A stretch of 64,000 nt of DNA from Fodinibacter luteus (GTDB lineage: Bacteria; Actinomycetota; Actinomycetes; Actinomycetales; Dermatophilaceae), in contig NZ_BAABGM010000010.1 in assembly GCF_039541575.1 (NCBI RefSeq), positions 1 to 64,000 of the forward strand, given 5' to 3'. The position numbers and the translations under genes were made by a program. Shown here in pieces: positions 34,414 to 43,500 of this stretch; the first letter of the stretch is position 1, and each line of letters starts with the position of its first letter. The notes beneath the pieces were generated by a model that was not told where the DNA came from, did no database searches, and saw only the letters and a program-made list of their open reading frames with translations.

Positions 34414-36765
34414 TCAGCGCTGTGCCGAGTTGTCCACCGCGACCCGGATCGACCCGTCGTCACCGGCGCCGGTCACCGTTGCGGTGACACCGACCCCCGC
34501 GACCTCGACGGAGTTCTGCGGGGCGTCCTCGTCCCAGTAGGCCAGCGGGTCGCTGTCGTCGAAGGACGGGATCGCGTCGCGTGCGCCGTCGGCGTCGTTG
34601 CAGGCGGCGACGGTGTCGGTGACCGTCTTCCCCTTGACCTTCGTGGCCACCTGCTTGTGGAGGCAGACCTCGCGCAGGGCGTCGAGCCCGAAGACGGCGT
34701 CGAACGGCTCGCGGCGGTTGCTCGGGCTCGTGCCGTCCGGGTAGGTCAGGGTGTCCGGCCGGGCGTCGACGGGCAGGGCGTAGCCCGACCGCGGGTGCTC
34801 ACTGACGTTGTTGTCGGTGTAGCCCTGGTCGACGAGCCAGACGAGCATGCCCGGCTGGTACGAGAAGAACTCGACCCAGTCGGGGCGGGTGTAGGCCTCG
34901 CTGAACTGGTAGGGCCCGGACTCGAGGGTCTCGTCGAAGCCGACGTACTGCCGGTTCTCGATGAGGTAGTAGCGCTCGGCGTTCGTGACCTCGGTGCCGG
35001 TCGACACCTTCCAGCCGTCGGCGGTCCACACCGAGTCACCGCCCTCCGCGCCCTCGGTGTCGAGCACCGTGCGGCCGACCTTGGTCACGATGGAGTCGAG
35101 GAAGGCCCCGGCCTCGTTGACACCGCCGTCGGTGGCGTAGCGGAAGCGGAAGAGCACGTCGCCCTCCACGCCCGGCTTGAAGGACCATCGCTTGCCGGCC
35201 CACCTCGTGCCGGAGCCCGTGACCGGGCGGCCGACCTGGGTCCAGTTGGCCCCACCGTTCGTCGAGTACTCGGCGTAGAGGTAGTCGTACCCGGCCTCGA
35301 TGTCGTACCAGAGGTCGGCGGTGACGAGCACCGAGTCACCGGCGCCGACGGGGACGGTGCGCGTCAGCGTCGTGTTGAGCCCATCGCCACGACCTGACCA
35401 CCACGAGCGGTCACCCGCGGCGGGCGTCGTGTACACGTCGGTGCGCGTCGAGTTGGGGAGGTTGACCTTGACGGCCTGGTGCTGACCGTCGACGGTCCGC
35501 TCGGAGGGGCTGAGCGTGAACTCGCCCGACTTGCCGGCCTCGACCTCGACGTGGTCGAGCCAGCCGAGGAACAGCTTCTCCTCGGGGCCGAGGCCACCGG
35601 GCGTCGTGCCGATGCCGTCCCCGGCCGCCGCACCGTGCCCGAGCCACGACCCGGACGACATGAGCGTCCAGAAGGCGCTGCCGTTCTCGCCGCCGGCCGT
35701 GTCGTAGAAGTCGGGCAGGTCGAGGTCATGGCCGAACTCGTGGGCGAAGACGCCGAGGCCGCCGTTCTCCGGCTCGACGGTGTAGTCGCCGATCCAGATG
35801 CCGGAGTCACCGATCTGGGTCCCGCCGTAGAGGTTGTCGACGGTCTTGCCGTCCTGCGTCACCGTCGGGCCAGTGGTGCCGTAGTCGGTGGAGTTGACGT
35901 ACCAGCGGTGCGACCAGATCGCGTCCTCGCCGCCGCCGGCCTCCTCGCCCTCGCCGGCGTGGACGGCCTGGAAGTGGTCGACGTAGCCGTCGGGCTCGTT
36001 GAACTTGCCGTCCTCGTCGAAGTCGTAGCGGTCCCACGTGTCCTGCTTCGCGAGGAAGTCCTTGACCTCGTCCTCGCTCTTGCCGCTGACCGCTTCCGCG
36101 TACCAGGCGTCCGCCGCGTCCGCGATGAAGGCCCACGATCCCCCGGCGTCCTCGACGGCGTTGTCGCCGTAGCTCGAGGCGTTGCCGGGCACCGTCACCC
36201 AGTCGGTCACGGCGTTCAGGGCGGTGTACTTCCCCCCGGACTGCGCGAGGTAGTAGTTCTTGAACGACTCGCCGTCGCCGTTGAACAGCTCCTCGTAGTG
36301 CGCCGTGCTGAAGTCCTCGACCCAGTAGGTGGAGTTGTCGACGGTGCGGTCGGGCTCAGGGATCGCGTTGTGCACCGGCCCCGGAGTCGTGCCGAACCGC
36401 CCCGACCCCTCGGTCCCGAACTCGGCGAGGATCGTGAAGACGCTGTCGGTGGTCGTCGCGTCGTCCGCCGCCGTCGGGAAGTACACCGACTCGGTCTCCC
36501 CCTCGGCGTTGGTCATCGTGACGGTCGAGCCGCCACCCTTCTGGGGCACGAGCTCGGCCTTGCCGTTGCGCAGCAGGGCGAGTGCCTTGGCGCGCTTCTG
36601 GGCCTGCTCGGCGGTCTTGGGTCCCGGGCGGTTGTCGGGACGCGGGGTGGCCTGCGACGCGCTCGGGCTCCCCTCGGACTGCTGTGCTTGCGCCGGTGCC
36701 GTGACGGCAAGGGCGCACGCCACCGCTGCGGCGCCGGTCAGGGCCGCGATGGTGCGTGGTCTCAC
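34414..36765 (-). CDS. Secreted M6-family metalloprotease (immune inhibitor A-like)
   Basis: A 783-residue exported protease. The Sec signal peptide ends at AQAQQ (about residue 28). The zinc motif HEFGHDLDLPD begins at H342 with E343 as the base. Downstream, the WSGRGDGLNTTL region and a MAM/CBM-like beta domain follow, as in M6 enzymes. The C-terminal 80 residues have two cysteines (EVCLHKQ, AACNDAD). GGAGG stands five bases before the GTG at 36765, which fixes that start over a longer open frame. It probably digests external protein; the natural target is unknown. Confidence 0.93.
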   Translation of the reverse strand: MRPRTIAALTGAAAVACALAVTAPAQAQQSEGSPSASQATPRPDNRPGPKTAEQAQKRAKALALLRNGKAELVPQKGGGSTVTMTNAEGETESVYFPTAADDATTTDSVFTILAEFGTEGSGRFGTTPGPVHNAIPEPDRTVDNSTYWVEDFSTAHYEELFNGDGESFKNYYLAQSGGKYTALNAVTDWVTVPGNASSYGDNAVEDAGGSWAFIADAADAWYAEAVSGKSEDEVKDFLAKQDTWDRYDFDEDGKFNEPDGYVDHFQAVHAGEGEEAGGGEDAIWSHRWYVNSTDYGTTGPTVTQDGKTVDNLYGGTQIGDSGIWIGDYTVEPENGGLGVFAHEFGHDLDLPDFYDTAGGENGSAFWTLMSSGSWLGHGAAAGDGIGTTPGGLGPEEKLFLGWLDHVEVEAGKSGEFTLSPSERTVDGQHQAVKVNLPNSTRTDVYTTPAAGDRSWWSGRGDGLNTTLTRTVPVGAGDSVLVTADLWYDIEAGYDYLYAEYSTNGGANWTQVGRPVTGSGTRWAGKRWSFKPGVEGDVLFRFRYATDGGVNEAGAFLDSIVTKVGRTVLDTEGAEGGDSVWTADGWKVSTGTEVTNAERYYLIENRQYVGFDETLESGPYQFSEAYTRPDWVEFFSYQPGMLVWLVDQGYTDNNVSEHPRSGYALPVDARPDTLTYPDGTSPSNRREPFDAVFGLDALREVCLHKQVATKVKGKTVTDTVAACNDADGARDAIPSFDDSDPLAYWDEDAPQNSVEVAGVGVTATVTGAGDDGSIRVAVDNSAQR

Positions 36766-36788
36766 TGGTCCTCCAGTTGCAGATGTCC

Positions 36789-36805
36789 GGCCCCGGTTCG
36801 GGGCC
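36789..36805. promoter_or_regulatory. 17-bp dyad in the upstream region of the M6 protease
   Basis: GGCCCCG and CGGGGCC flank a 3-base spacer, 24 bases before the protease start. It could be an operator or a 5'-UTR hairpin. The divergent gap 36766-36941 holds no other feature besides the panB promoter. Confidence 0.4.
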
Positions 36806-36929
36806 CGGGACAGGAAACCACGGACTGCGGCCCGAACCCCCGGTCCGCCACGCGGGGATTCTGCGCGGCTTTCCGGTCCGCACCGCCCGGCCGCTCGCCG
36901 AGCGGCGACGGGGCGTCCTGCGCACGGCA

Positions 36930-36935
36930 TACGAT
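36930..36935 (+). promoter_or_regulatory. Leaderless promoter -10 of panB
   Basis: TACGAT ends six bases before the panB ATG at 36942; no Shine-Dalgarno is present. Confidence 0.6.
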
Positions 36936-36941
36936 CGGCCC

Positions 36942-37826
36942 ATGACCGAGTCGTCGCCGACCACCCCCGAGGCCCCCGCCCCCGAGGGCACGGCGCCCTA
37001 CGGCACCGGCGCCCAGGCCGCGCCCCAGCGGCGGGTGCGCATCCCGCACCTCATGCAGATGAAGGAGCGCGGCGAGAGGTGGGCGATGCTCACGGCATAC
37101 GACATGTACACGGCCGAGATCTTCGACGAGGCCGGCATCCCGGTGCTCCTCGTCGGCGACAGCGCCGGCAACAACGTCTACGGGTTCGAGACGACCGTCC
37201 CCGTCACGGTCGACCACCTCGTGCCCCTGACCCGGGCCGTGACGAGCGCGGCGAAGCGGGCCATGGTCGTCGCCGACCTGCCGTTCGGCTCCTACCAGGC
37301 CAGCCCCCAGCAGGCCCTCGCGACGGCCACCCGGTTCATGAAGGAAGGGCTGGCGCACGCCGTCAAGCTCGAGGGCGGCGCACCCATGGTGCCGGAGGTC
37401 GAGCTGCTCGTGCGGGCCGGCATCCCCGTCATGGGGCACATCGGCTTCACGCCGCAGAGCGAGCACGTGCTCGGCGGCTACAAGGTGCAGGGCCGAGGCG
37501 CCGGCGCCGACCGGCTCATGGAGGACGCCCTCGCCCTCGAGGCCGCGGGCTGCTTCGCGATCGTCATGGAGATGGTGCCGGCGCCGGTCGCGGCCGGGGT
37601 CACCGAGGCGCTGCGCATCCCGACGATCGGCATCGGGGCCGGCCCGCACTGCGACGCCCAGGTGCTCGTGTGGCAGGACATGGCCGGCCTGCGCGGTGGA
37701 CGGGCGCCACGCTTCGTCAAGAAGTACGCCGACCTGCGCACCGCGCTGCGCGACGCCGCCACCGCCTACGCCGTCGACGTCGCCGGCGGCTCGTTCCCGG
37801 CCCCCGAGCACTCCTTCGAGTCCTGA
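36942..37826 (+). CDS. panB: 3-methyl-2-oxobutanoate hydroxymethyltransferase
   Basis: A 294-residue barrel enzyme, the first step of pantothenate and CoA synthesis. MLTAYDMYTAEIFDEAG, VGDSAGNNVYGFETT, LPFGSYQASPQQAL, VMGHIGFTPQS and IGIGAGPHCDAQVLVW are the family blocks with Mg ligands. About 30 Pro/Ala-rich residues precede the core. Start at 36942 from the -10 spacing. Confidence 0.97.
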   Translation: MTESSPTTPEAPAPEGTAPYGTGAQAAPQRRVRIPHLMQMKERGERWAMLTAYDMYTAEIFDEAGIPVLLVGDSAGNNVYGFETTVPVTVDHLVPLTRAVTSAAKRAMVVADLPFGSYQASPQQALATATRFMKEGLAHAVKLEGGAPMVPEVELLVRAGIPVMGHIGFTPQSEHVLGGYKVQGRGAGADRLMEDALALEAAGCFAIVMEMVPAPVAAGVTEALRIPTIGIGAGPHCDAQVLVWQDMAGLRGGRAPRFVKKYADLRTALRDAATAYAVDVAGGSFPAPEHSFES

Positions 37827-37866
37827 CACGGCCCCGGCCGGAGAGCGTCGAACGAACATGTGGCCC

Positions 37867-38502
37867 ATGGACACCCCCAACGCCCCGTCGCCGACGCGCT
37901 GGTCCGCGCTGCAGAGCGGCCCCGAGGCGGCCCACGCCTACCGCAAGCGCTTCCTCGACCTCGAGGCCTCGGGTGAGGACGTCCACGGCGAGGCCCGCTT
38001 CGTCACCCGGCTCACCCCACCGCCGTCCCGCGTGCTCGACGCCGGTTGCGGGTTCGGGCGGGTCGCCAGCGAGCTGACCCGCTTGGGGCACACCGCGATC
38101 GGCGTCGACGCGGACGAGCACCTCATCGAGCTCGCCCGCGAGGACCCGGACACCCGTTTCTTCGTCGCCGACCTGTCGACGCTCGCCCTGCGTACCGAGC
38201 AGGAGTTCCACTGCATCCTCATGGCCGGCAACGTCGTGCCGTACCTCGCCGACGGCACCCTGCCCGCTGTCCTGGACCGCCTCGCCGCCCACCTCGCGCC
38301 CGGTGGCTACCTGGTCGCGGGGTTCGGCCTCACCCCGGGCGCGCTGCCCGCGGAGGCAGCCGTCGTCGACCTGCGGATGTACGACCGGCTCGCCGAGGCC
38401 GCCGGGCTGTCGTTCATCGCGCGCTACGCGACGTGGGACAAGGGGCCGTTCGTGCCGGGTGCGACGTATGCCGTGTCGGTGCACCGCCGCACCGGCGGCT
38501 GA
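37867..38502 (+). CDS. Class I SAM-dependent methyltransferase
   Basis: A 211-residue methyltransferase with motif I VLDAGCGFGRVASEL, acidic loop IGVDADEHLIELARE, and VLDRLAAHLAPGGYLVAGFG. The substrate cannot be read; it is probably a small molecule. Two in-frame ATGs exist (37858 and 37867); neither has a Shine-Dalgarno, and I take the second. It begins about 40 bp after panB and may be cotranscribed. Confidence 0.85.
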   Translation: MDTPNAPSPTRWSALQSGPEAAHAYRKRFLDLEASGEDVHGEARFVTRLTPPPSRVLDAGCGFGRVASELTRLGHTAIGVDADEHLIELAREDPDTRFFVADLSTLALRTEQEFHCILMAGNVVPYLADGTLPAVLDRLAAHLAPGGYLVAGFGLTPGALPAEAAVVDLRMYDRLAEAAGLSFIARYATWDKGPFVPGATYAVSVHRRTGG

Positions 38503-38550
38503 TCCCGCTGGCCTCGGGCCGCGCACGCGGAGCGGGGGACCCGCTGGACC

Positions 38551-38757
38551 TCAGTCCTCCTGGCTCTCGGGGTCCCAGCTGCTGCCCTCGTCCCACTCCT
38601 TGTCCTCGCGGTCCCACCGCTCGGTGTTCTCCCGGGCGTGCTGGAGGGCGCTCGCCGCGGCCTCGTGGCTGTCGTAGGGACCCATGACGGTGGCGTCCTG
38701 GCTGCGGGTCTCGTCGGTCTCGACCTGGCCGGTCTCGACGTTGAACCAGTAGGGCAT
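38551..38757 (-). CDS. Small SPOR-like protein
   Basis: A 68-residue acidic protein starting MPYWFNVETGQVETDE with GPYDSHEAAASALQHARENTERW. This family is usually listed as SPOR-domain or unknown in actinobacteria and typically sits next to map, as here. AGGAGG stands seven bases before the ATG at 38757, one of the clearest ribosome sites in the window. A longer frame upstream is not needed. Confidence 0.85.
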   Translation of the reverse strand: MPYWFNVETGQVETDETRSQDATVMGPYDSHEAAASALQHARENTERWDREDKEWDEGSSWDPESQED

Positions 38758-38787
38758 CGGTGTCCTCCTCGGTCGCGGCGGGGTGCC

Positions 38788-38793
38788 TAGACT
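38788..38793 (+). promoter_or_regulatory. Leaderless promoter -10 of map-ppgK
   Basis: TAGACT ends seven bases before the map ATG at 38801. Confidence 0.65.
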
Positions 38794-38800
38794 CCACCGT

Positions 38801-39673
38801 ATGCCGTTGACGTACGCATCCGTCGCTCCCGGTGCGGTCTCCCCCCGACGCCCCGTGCCGCCGTCCATCGCGCAGCCCGAGTACGTCGACCGTCCCACCC
38901 CGGAGCGCTACACCGGGCCCGAGGTCAAGGACGCCGAGACGATCGAGCGGATGCGGGTCGCCGGCCGCATCGCCGCCGACGCCATGGCCGCCGCGGCCGC
39001 CGTCATCGCGCCGGGGGTCACGACCGACGAGGTCGACCGGGTCGGCCACGAGTACCTCCTCGACCACGGCGCCTACCCCTCGACCCTCGGGTACAAGGGC
39101 TTCCCCAAGTCGCTGTGCACGTCGGTCAACGAGGTGGTCTGCCACGGCATCCCGGACAGCCGGCCGCTGGAGGACGGCGACATCGTCAACATCGACATCA
39201 CCGCCTACATCGGCGGGGTCCACGGCGACACCGACGCGACGTTCCTCGTCGGCGACGTCGACGAGGAGTCCCGGCTGCTCGTCGAGCGCACCCACGAGGC
39301 GATGATGCGCGGCATCCGGGCCGCGGTGCCCGGGCGCGAGGTCAACGTCATCGGCCGGGTCATCGAGTCCTACGCGCGCCGGTTCGGCTACGGCGTCGTG
39401 CGGGACTTCACCGGGCACGGCATCGGCGCGGCGTTCCACAGCGGCCTCGTCATCCCCCACTACGACGCGGCCCCGGCGTACTCCACCGTCATCGAGGCCG
39501 GGATGACCTTCACCGTCGAACCGATGCTCAACCTCGGCACGCACGAGTGGGAGATGTGGGACGACGGGTGGACTGTCGTGACGAAGGACCGCCGACGGTC
39601 GGCACAGTTCGAGCACACGATCCTCGTGACCGACGACGGTCCGCAGATCCTCACCCAGGGAGACGCAGCATGA
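38801..39673 (+). CDS. map: Type I methionine aminopeptidase
   Basis: A 290-residue enzyme removing initiator methionine. The five metal ligands are in IVNIDITAY, HGDTDATF, TGHGIGAAF, TVEPML and QFEHT. An N-terminal Pro-rich extension of about 40 residues (RRPVPPSIAQPEY) is that of the mycobacterial MapB type and may contact the ribosome. The stop overlaps the ppgK start (ATGA). Confidence 0.97.
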   Translation: MPLTYASVAPGAVSPRRPVPPSIAQPEYVDRPTPERYTGPEVKDAETIERMRVAGRIAADAMAAAAAVIAPGVTTDEVDRVGHEYLLDHGAYPSTLGYKGFPKSLCTSVNEVVCHGIPDSRPLEDGDIVNIDITAYIGGVHGDTDATFLVGDVDEESRLLVERTHEAMMRGIRAAVPGREVNVIGRVIESYARRFGYGVVRDFTGHGIGAAFHSGLVIPHYDAAPAYSTVIEAGMTFTVEPMLNLGTHEWEMWDDGWTVVTKDRRRSAQFEHTILVTDDGPQILTQGDAA

Positions 39674-40449
39674 GCACAGGTAGGCCCCTCGGCATCGACG
39701 TCGGCGGCAGCGGCATCAAGGGCGCGCCCGTCGACCTCGACGCGGGCCGGTTCGCCCAGGAGCGGTTCAAGATCGAGACCCCTGAGGTGTCGACCCCCGA
39801 GGCGGTGTGCGACGTCATCGCCGAGATCGTCGACCGGTTCGACGACGTCCACGACGGCTCGCCGATCGGCGTGACGATCCCGGGGGTCGTGCAGCACGGC
39901 GTCGTGAAGACCGCGGCGAACATCCACCGGTCGTGGATCGACTGCGAGATCGAGAAGCTGCTCGAGGACCGCCTGCAGCACGACGTCGTCGTCGTCAACG
40001 ACGCCGACGCCGCCGGGGTCGGTGAGCTGTACTACGGTGCGGCGCAGGGGCAGGACGGGCTCGTCATCATGACGACCCTCGGCACCGGCATCGGCACCGC
40101 GGTCATCAACCGGGGCGTGCTCGTGCCCAACTCCGAGCTCGGCCACCTCGAGATCGACGGCGTCGACGCCGAGACCGTGACCGCCAGCTCGGCCAAGACC
40201 CGCGAGGGCCTGAGCTACGAGGAGTGGGCCCCACGCCTGCAGCGCTACTACCGCCACCTCGAGGACCTCATGTGGCCCGACCTGCTCGTCGTCGGAGGGG
40301 GCATCTCGCGCAAGGCCGACAAGTTCCTCCCGCTGCTCGACCTGCGCACCCCGATCATCCCGGCCGTGCTCGAGAACTCCGCCGGGATCATCGGCGCCGC
40401 GGTGCTGGCGACGCGGACCCAGCAGGAGCGCGGTCGGCACCTGGACTGA
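39670..40449 (+). CDS. ppgK: Polyphosphate glucokinase
   Basis: A 259-residue ROK-family kinase that phosphorylates glucose using polyphosphate or ATP, typical of actinobacteria. GIDVGGSGIKG is the phosphate loop; NDADAAGVGELYYGAAQG, TLGTGIGTA and ELGHLEIDG follow. The ATG at 39670 overlaps the map stop by 4 bp. The gene is followed, 16 bp on, by the convergent metallo-hydrolase. Confidence 0.95.
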   Translation: MSTGRPLGIDVGGSGIKGAPVDLDAGRFAQERFKIETPEVSTPEAVCDVIAEIVDRFDDVHDGSPIGVTIPGVVQHGVVKTAANIHRSWIDCEIEKLLEDRLQHDVVVVNDADAAGVGELYYGAAQGQDGLVIMTTLGTGIGTAVINRGVLVPNSELGHLEIDGVDAETVTASSAKTREGLSYEEWAPRLQRYYRHLEDLMWPDLLVVGGGISRKADKFLPLLDLRTPIIPAVLENSAGIIGAAVLATRTQQERGRHLD

Positions 40450-40465
40450 CCTGGCCGCCGTCGCC

Positions 40466-41125
40466 TCAGTCCCCCGCGCGGAACTCCACGGGGCCGGCGC
40501 CGGCGAGGTCGTGGATGCGGGTGCTCGCGGACCCGAGCCGCTCGGCCTGGCCCAGGTAGAGGTCGCGACCGCGGCGCTGGAGCAGTCCGTCGTGCACCGG
40601 GACGGCGTGCGGCGCGCCGAGCCGGCGCAGGAACGCCGTCATCTCCCGGCTGCGCTGCCACGGCGCCTGGAGCGGGAAGGCGAGCACGTCGACCGCGCCG
40701 GGCTCGGCGTCGAGGGCGTCGCCCGGGTGGAAGAAGGACGGCTCGCCGGCGGCATCGAGGCGAACGCCGACGTTCGTGATCCGCGGGAGCTCGTCGTGGA
40801 TGAGCGCGTGCTGGTCCCCGACCGGGGTCACCGTGACGGCCCCGACCGTCGTCGCCGCTCCCCCGTGCTCGCGCGCCTCGACCCCGAGGCCGGCGAGCAC
40901 CTCGACGCTCATGGGGTCGCACAGCACGAGCGCGTCGGGGTTGGCGCCGAGCAGCCCCGGGAGCCGCTCGGGGTCGAGGTGGTCGGGGTGCTGGTGGGTG
41001 ACGAGCACCGCGTCGAGGTCGCGCAGCGACCCGAAGTCGTCGGCGAAGGTGCCCGGGTCGACGAGGACGCGGGTGTCCGCCATCTCGACGAGGAGGCAGG
41101 CGTGTCCGAGGTGGGTGATCCGCAT
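40466..41125 (-). CDS. Metallo-beta-lactamase-fold hydrolase
   Basis: A 219-residue MBL-fold protein. It starts MRITHLGHACLLVE, with the metal motif THQHPDHLD and later HPGD and VPVHDGL ligands, like UlaG/UPF0173 proteins. The substrate is unknown. TACCGT ends six bases before the ATG at 41125. Confidence 0.9.
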   Translation of the reverse strand: MRITHLGHACLLVEMADTRVLVDPGTFADDFGSLRDLDAVLVTHQHPDHLDPERLPGLLGANPDALVLCDPMSVEVLAGLGVEAREHGGAATTVGAVTVTPVGDQHALIHDELPRITNVGVRLDAAGEPSFFHPGDALDAEPGAVDVLAFPLQAPWQRSREMTAFLRRLGAPHAVPVHDGLLQRRGRDLYLGQAERLGSASTRIHDLAGAGPVEFRAGD

Positions 41126-41131
41126 GACCCC

Positions 41132-41137
41132 ACGGTA
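41132..41137 (-). promoter_or_regulatory. Leaderless promoter -10 of the MBL-fold gene
   Basis: TACCGT on the minus strand ends six bases before the ATG at 41125. Confidence 0.6.
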
Positions 41138-41161
41138 TGCCGGGTCGCGTCGCCTCGGGGG

Positions 41162-41896
41162 TCAGCCGACCGCCGGCTCCCTGCGGCCGCCTGTCCCCCC
41201 CGGTCCGCTCGCCCCCGGTCCGCTCGCCCCTGCACCCGCTCGAACGGCGGGGGCGATCGCGTCGACGACGTCGGCCGCGGCCCGCAGGTCGGCCGGCAGC
41301 ACGGCGGTGCGTGGCGGCGGGGCGGGCAGGCCGAGGGCCCCCTCCCCCGCGAGGAGGACCGGGACGCGCCCGCCGAGCCGGCTCAGCGACGGCATCCGCG
41401 ACTCGAAGGCCGAGCGCCGCACGCCGGCGATGACGCACGCGTCCGCGGAGAGGACGCGCACCGCCTCGGCGATGGCGGTCATGGGGGTGTTGGCGCCGAG
41501 GCTGACGACGCGCCACCGGCGGGCGCGCAGCATCGCCCCGAAGAGCTCGAGGGGCAGGTCGTGCAGCTCTCGGGGCGGGCAGGCGAGCACGACGGTGCGT
41601 GCCTCCTCCCCCTCCACCGGCACCCGGAGCTCGCCGAGCACCCCGCGGAACGTGCTCGACACGAAGTGCTCGTGCAGCACCCCCAGCTCGCCGCGCTCCC
41701 AGCTGTCGCCGACGTCGCGCAGGACGGGCATGACCACCTCGGCGACGGTGTCGTCGACCCCGTGGACGAGCAGGGACTGGAGGAGGACGTCGCGCACCGT
41801 CGCGCCGTCGAGGTCGCGGACCGCCGCCATGACCCTGCGCCGCGCGATGTCGTGCCCCTGGGCCATGGGCGTCCGCTCCGAGCCCCTGTCGACCAC
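41162..41896 (-). CDS. Stand-alone cobalamin-binding protein, CarH-sensor-like
   Basis: A 244-residue protein with a four-helix B12-binding cap (residues about 20-95) and a Rossmann-like B12-binding domain (about 100-200). The cap has W66-x9-E76-H77 (WERGELGVLHEH), the motif of CarH/LitR light sensors that holds the adenosyl group. E110-x-H112 (RELHDLP) fits the lower cobalt ligand. CarH proteins have an N-terminal MerR DNA-binding domain; here only about 20 residues precede the cap and none is encoded upstream. The GTG at 41896 is six bases after TAGCGT. The C-terminal 30 residues are Gly/Pro-rich. Confidence 0.85.
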   Translation of the reverse strand: MVDRGSERTPMAQGHDIARRRVMAAVRDLDGATVRDVLLQSLLVHGVDDTVAEVVMPVLRDVGDSWERGELGVLHEHFVSSTFRGVLGELRVPVEGEEARTVVLACPPRELHDLPLELFGAMLRARRWRVVSLGANTPMTAIAEAVRVLSADACVIAGVRRSAFESRMPSLSRLGGRVPVLLAGEGALGLPAPPPRTAVLPADLRAAADVVDAIAPAVRAGAGASGPGASGPGGTGGRREPAVG

Positions 41897-41902
41897 GGGA
41901 CG

Positions 41903-41908
41903 ACGCTA
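41903..41908 (-). promoter_or_regulatory. Leaderless promoter -10 of the cobalamin-binding gene
   Basis: TAGCGT on the minus strand ends six bases before the GTG at 41896. Beyond it, up to 42192, I see no gene or structured element. Confidence 0.6.
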
Positions 41909-42192
41909 CGTCACGGCGGGCCGTTCCGCCCCGGGATGGATGCCCCGAGGGGTGCGTGGTCGCTGTGATCCGGCAGACAGCGACGCGGTGCGGTGGCCGT
42001 GAGGCGAAAGACTGGGCGTGGAGCCACTCGGCTCTGGGTGGTCCTTGCGCTCGTCGTGTCCAGTCGGACGCCCTGCGCGCCGCGCTCGTCCCCGACATGC
42101 CGGCTGGGACGAGCTCGTCGGCGCCTTCCTCACAGCTGGGTGAGGGGACGAGCCGGGACCCTGGACGACTCACTCGCACGGCTCCGAGGCTG

Positions 42193-43500
42193 CTACTCCG
42201 CAGCCGGGGCGCGGGCGAAGGCCCAGTCGCTTTCCCAGTCGGGGGCGTACTGGGCGCCTTCGTTGCTGTTGCGGCCGAGGTCCAGGACTCGCTCGCAGGC
42301 CCCGTTGCGGGTCGAGCAGCGCACGAGGTAGCTGTGGTTGTCGACGGAGGCGTCGAAGAGCACAGTCTGGGTCGTCTCCCACCACACCATCCAGGTCCCG
42401 CGGTCGGTCCTGGCGTCCCACAGTCGCATCGAGGGGATGCCCTGGGGGAGCTGGAGGGTGACGATGTCGCCGGGCTGGTCCGACGGTCCGTTCGGGCGCA
42501 CCCGCAGCTGGGTGCCACAGCAGCCGGCTGGGGAGTCTCCCGGGGCGGCTTCGGTGAAGACCTCACGCGTCCCGTCCGGGGACACGAATGCGCTCTCGAG
42601 ACCCTTGAACGCGTCGAACTGGTTGAGCCTCTTGGTGGGGTCGTAGGTCAGGTCGGTCGGGGCGACGGTGTCGGCGCGCACGTCCCAGCGCGCAACTGGC
42701 GCCTTGCTCGCTTCGTCCAGAACGAGGCCGATCCCGGCTGCGTCGATACCAAGCAGGTCGATTCGACACAGGGAACCCTGCAGCGACGTGTTCCCCGGCA
42801 CGGTTCGGGAAGCCAGAGGGGCGTTCGTCCCGGTGTCCCAGGTGACGAACCGCGTCGTCTCAGCGGTGGGGTGGTCCGCCCAGAACGCGATCCGGCCATC
42901 GGCGCTCAACCGTGGGCTTTGGTTCTCTGGGACGGGAAGGGGCGTGAGTTGGTCGCCGCGCACCAACATCCACTGCGGCGACCACGTGCCGCCCTCCTCG
43001 AACCTGCTGTCGTCCACGAAGCCTCCGACCAGGACGGTCTCACCGGCGGCCTCGAGCACCACGGAGGCGTAAGGCGCCGGGACCTGTACTCCGCGCGCGT
43101 GCAGCACGCCGTCGTGCCAGTACGGGGACAGCGGCGGCTCCCCGACCGGAAGGTCGTCCATCCACGCCTGCAGTCCGGGCCCGGCCGGGAAGCCAGGTTC
43201 CTGCGGCCGCTCCCCGTCGATCCCCTTGTCCACGCAGCGGGAGGGATCCCTCAGGTCGGCTCGGAAAAGCTCACCGGTTGGCTCCGGTGCCACTGGCGGT
43301 GCCGTGGTGTCACGGCCGCCAGTGAGCAGAGGGATGCCGGCGAGGGCGAGCGTGAGGAGAGCGGCGGCTGCGGTGGCAGCGAGGGTGCGCCGCCGGCTGG
43401 CGTGCGCCCGGGAGCGGATGCCGTCGAGGGTGACGTCGGGCGGGTCGACCTGCTCGGCCACGTGGCGGAGGGTCTGGGACAGCTGCTGATCCAGGTTCAT
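42193..43500 (-). CDS. Membrane-anchored protein coupled to an ECF sigma factor
   Basis: A 435-residue protein. A short cytoplasmic part (residues 1-38, Arg-rich at SRRR) leads to one membrane span (about 39-60), then a large outer domain with repeated strands (LSADGRIAFWAD, FVSPDGTREVF) like a beta-propeller, and several cysteines (CRIDLLG, GCCGTQ, RCSTRNGACE). The ATG at 43500 overlaps the sigma gene stop (ATGA). By position it could act as an anti-sigma factor, but no zinc anti-sigma motif is seen. Function is inference. Confidence 0.8.
   Translation of the reverse strand: MNLDQQLSQTLRHVAEQVDPPDVTLDGIRSRAHASRRRTLAATAAAALLTLALAGIPLLTGGRDTTAPPVAPEPTGELFRADLRDPSRCVDKGIDGERPQEPGFPAGPGLQAWMDDLPVGEPPLSPYWHDGVLHARGVQVPAPYASVVLEAAGETVLVGGFVDDSRFEEGGTWSPQWMLVRGDQLTPLPVPENQSPRLSADGRIAFWADHPTAETTRFVTWDTGTNAPLASRTVPGNTSLQGSLCRIDLLGIDAAGIGLVLDEASKAPVARWDVRADTVAPTDLTYDPTKRLNQFDAFKGLESAFVSPDGTREVFTEAAPGDSPAGCCGTQLRVRPNGPSDQPGDIVTLQLPQGIPSMRLWDARTDRGTWMVWWETTQTVLFDASVDNHSYLVRCSTRNGACERVLDLGRNSNEGAQYAPDWESDWAFARAPAAE

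Noticed and set aside
41906..42133. Possible MerR-domain remnant upstream of the cobalamin-binding gene
   Set aside because: The minus-strand frames there show no helix-turn-helix features, so the DNA-binding domain seems truly absent rather than frameshifted.
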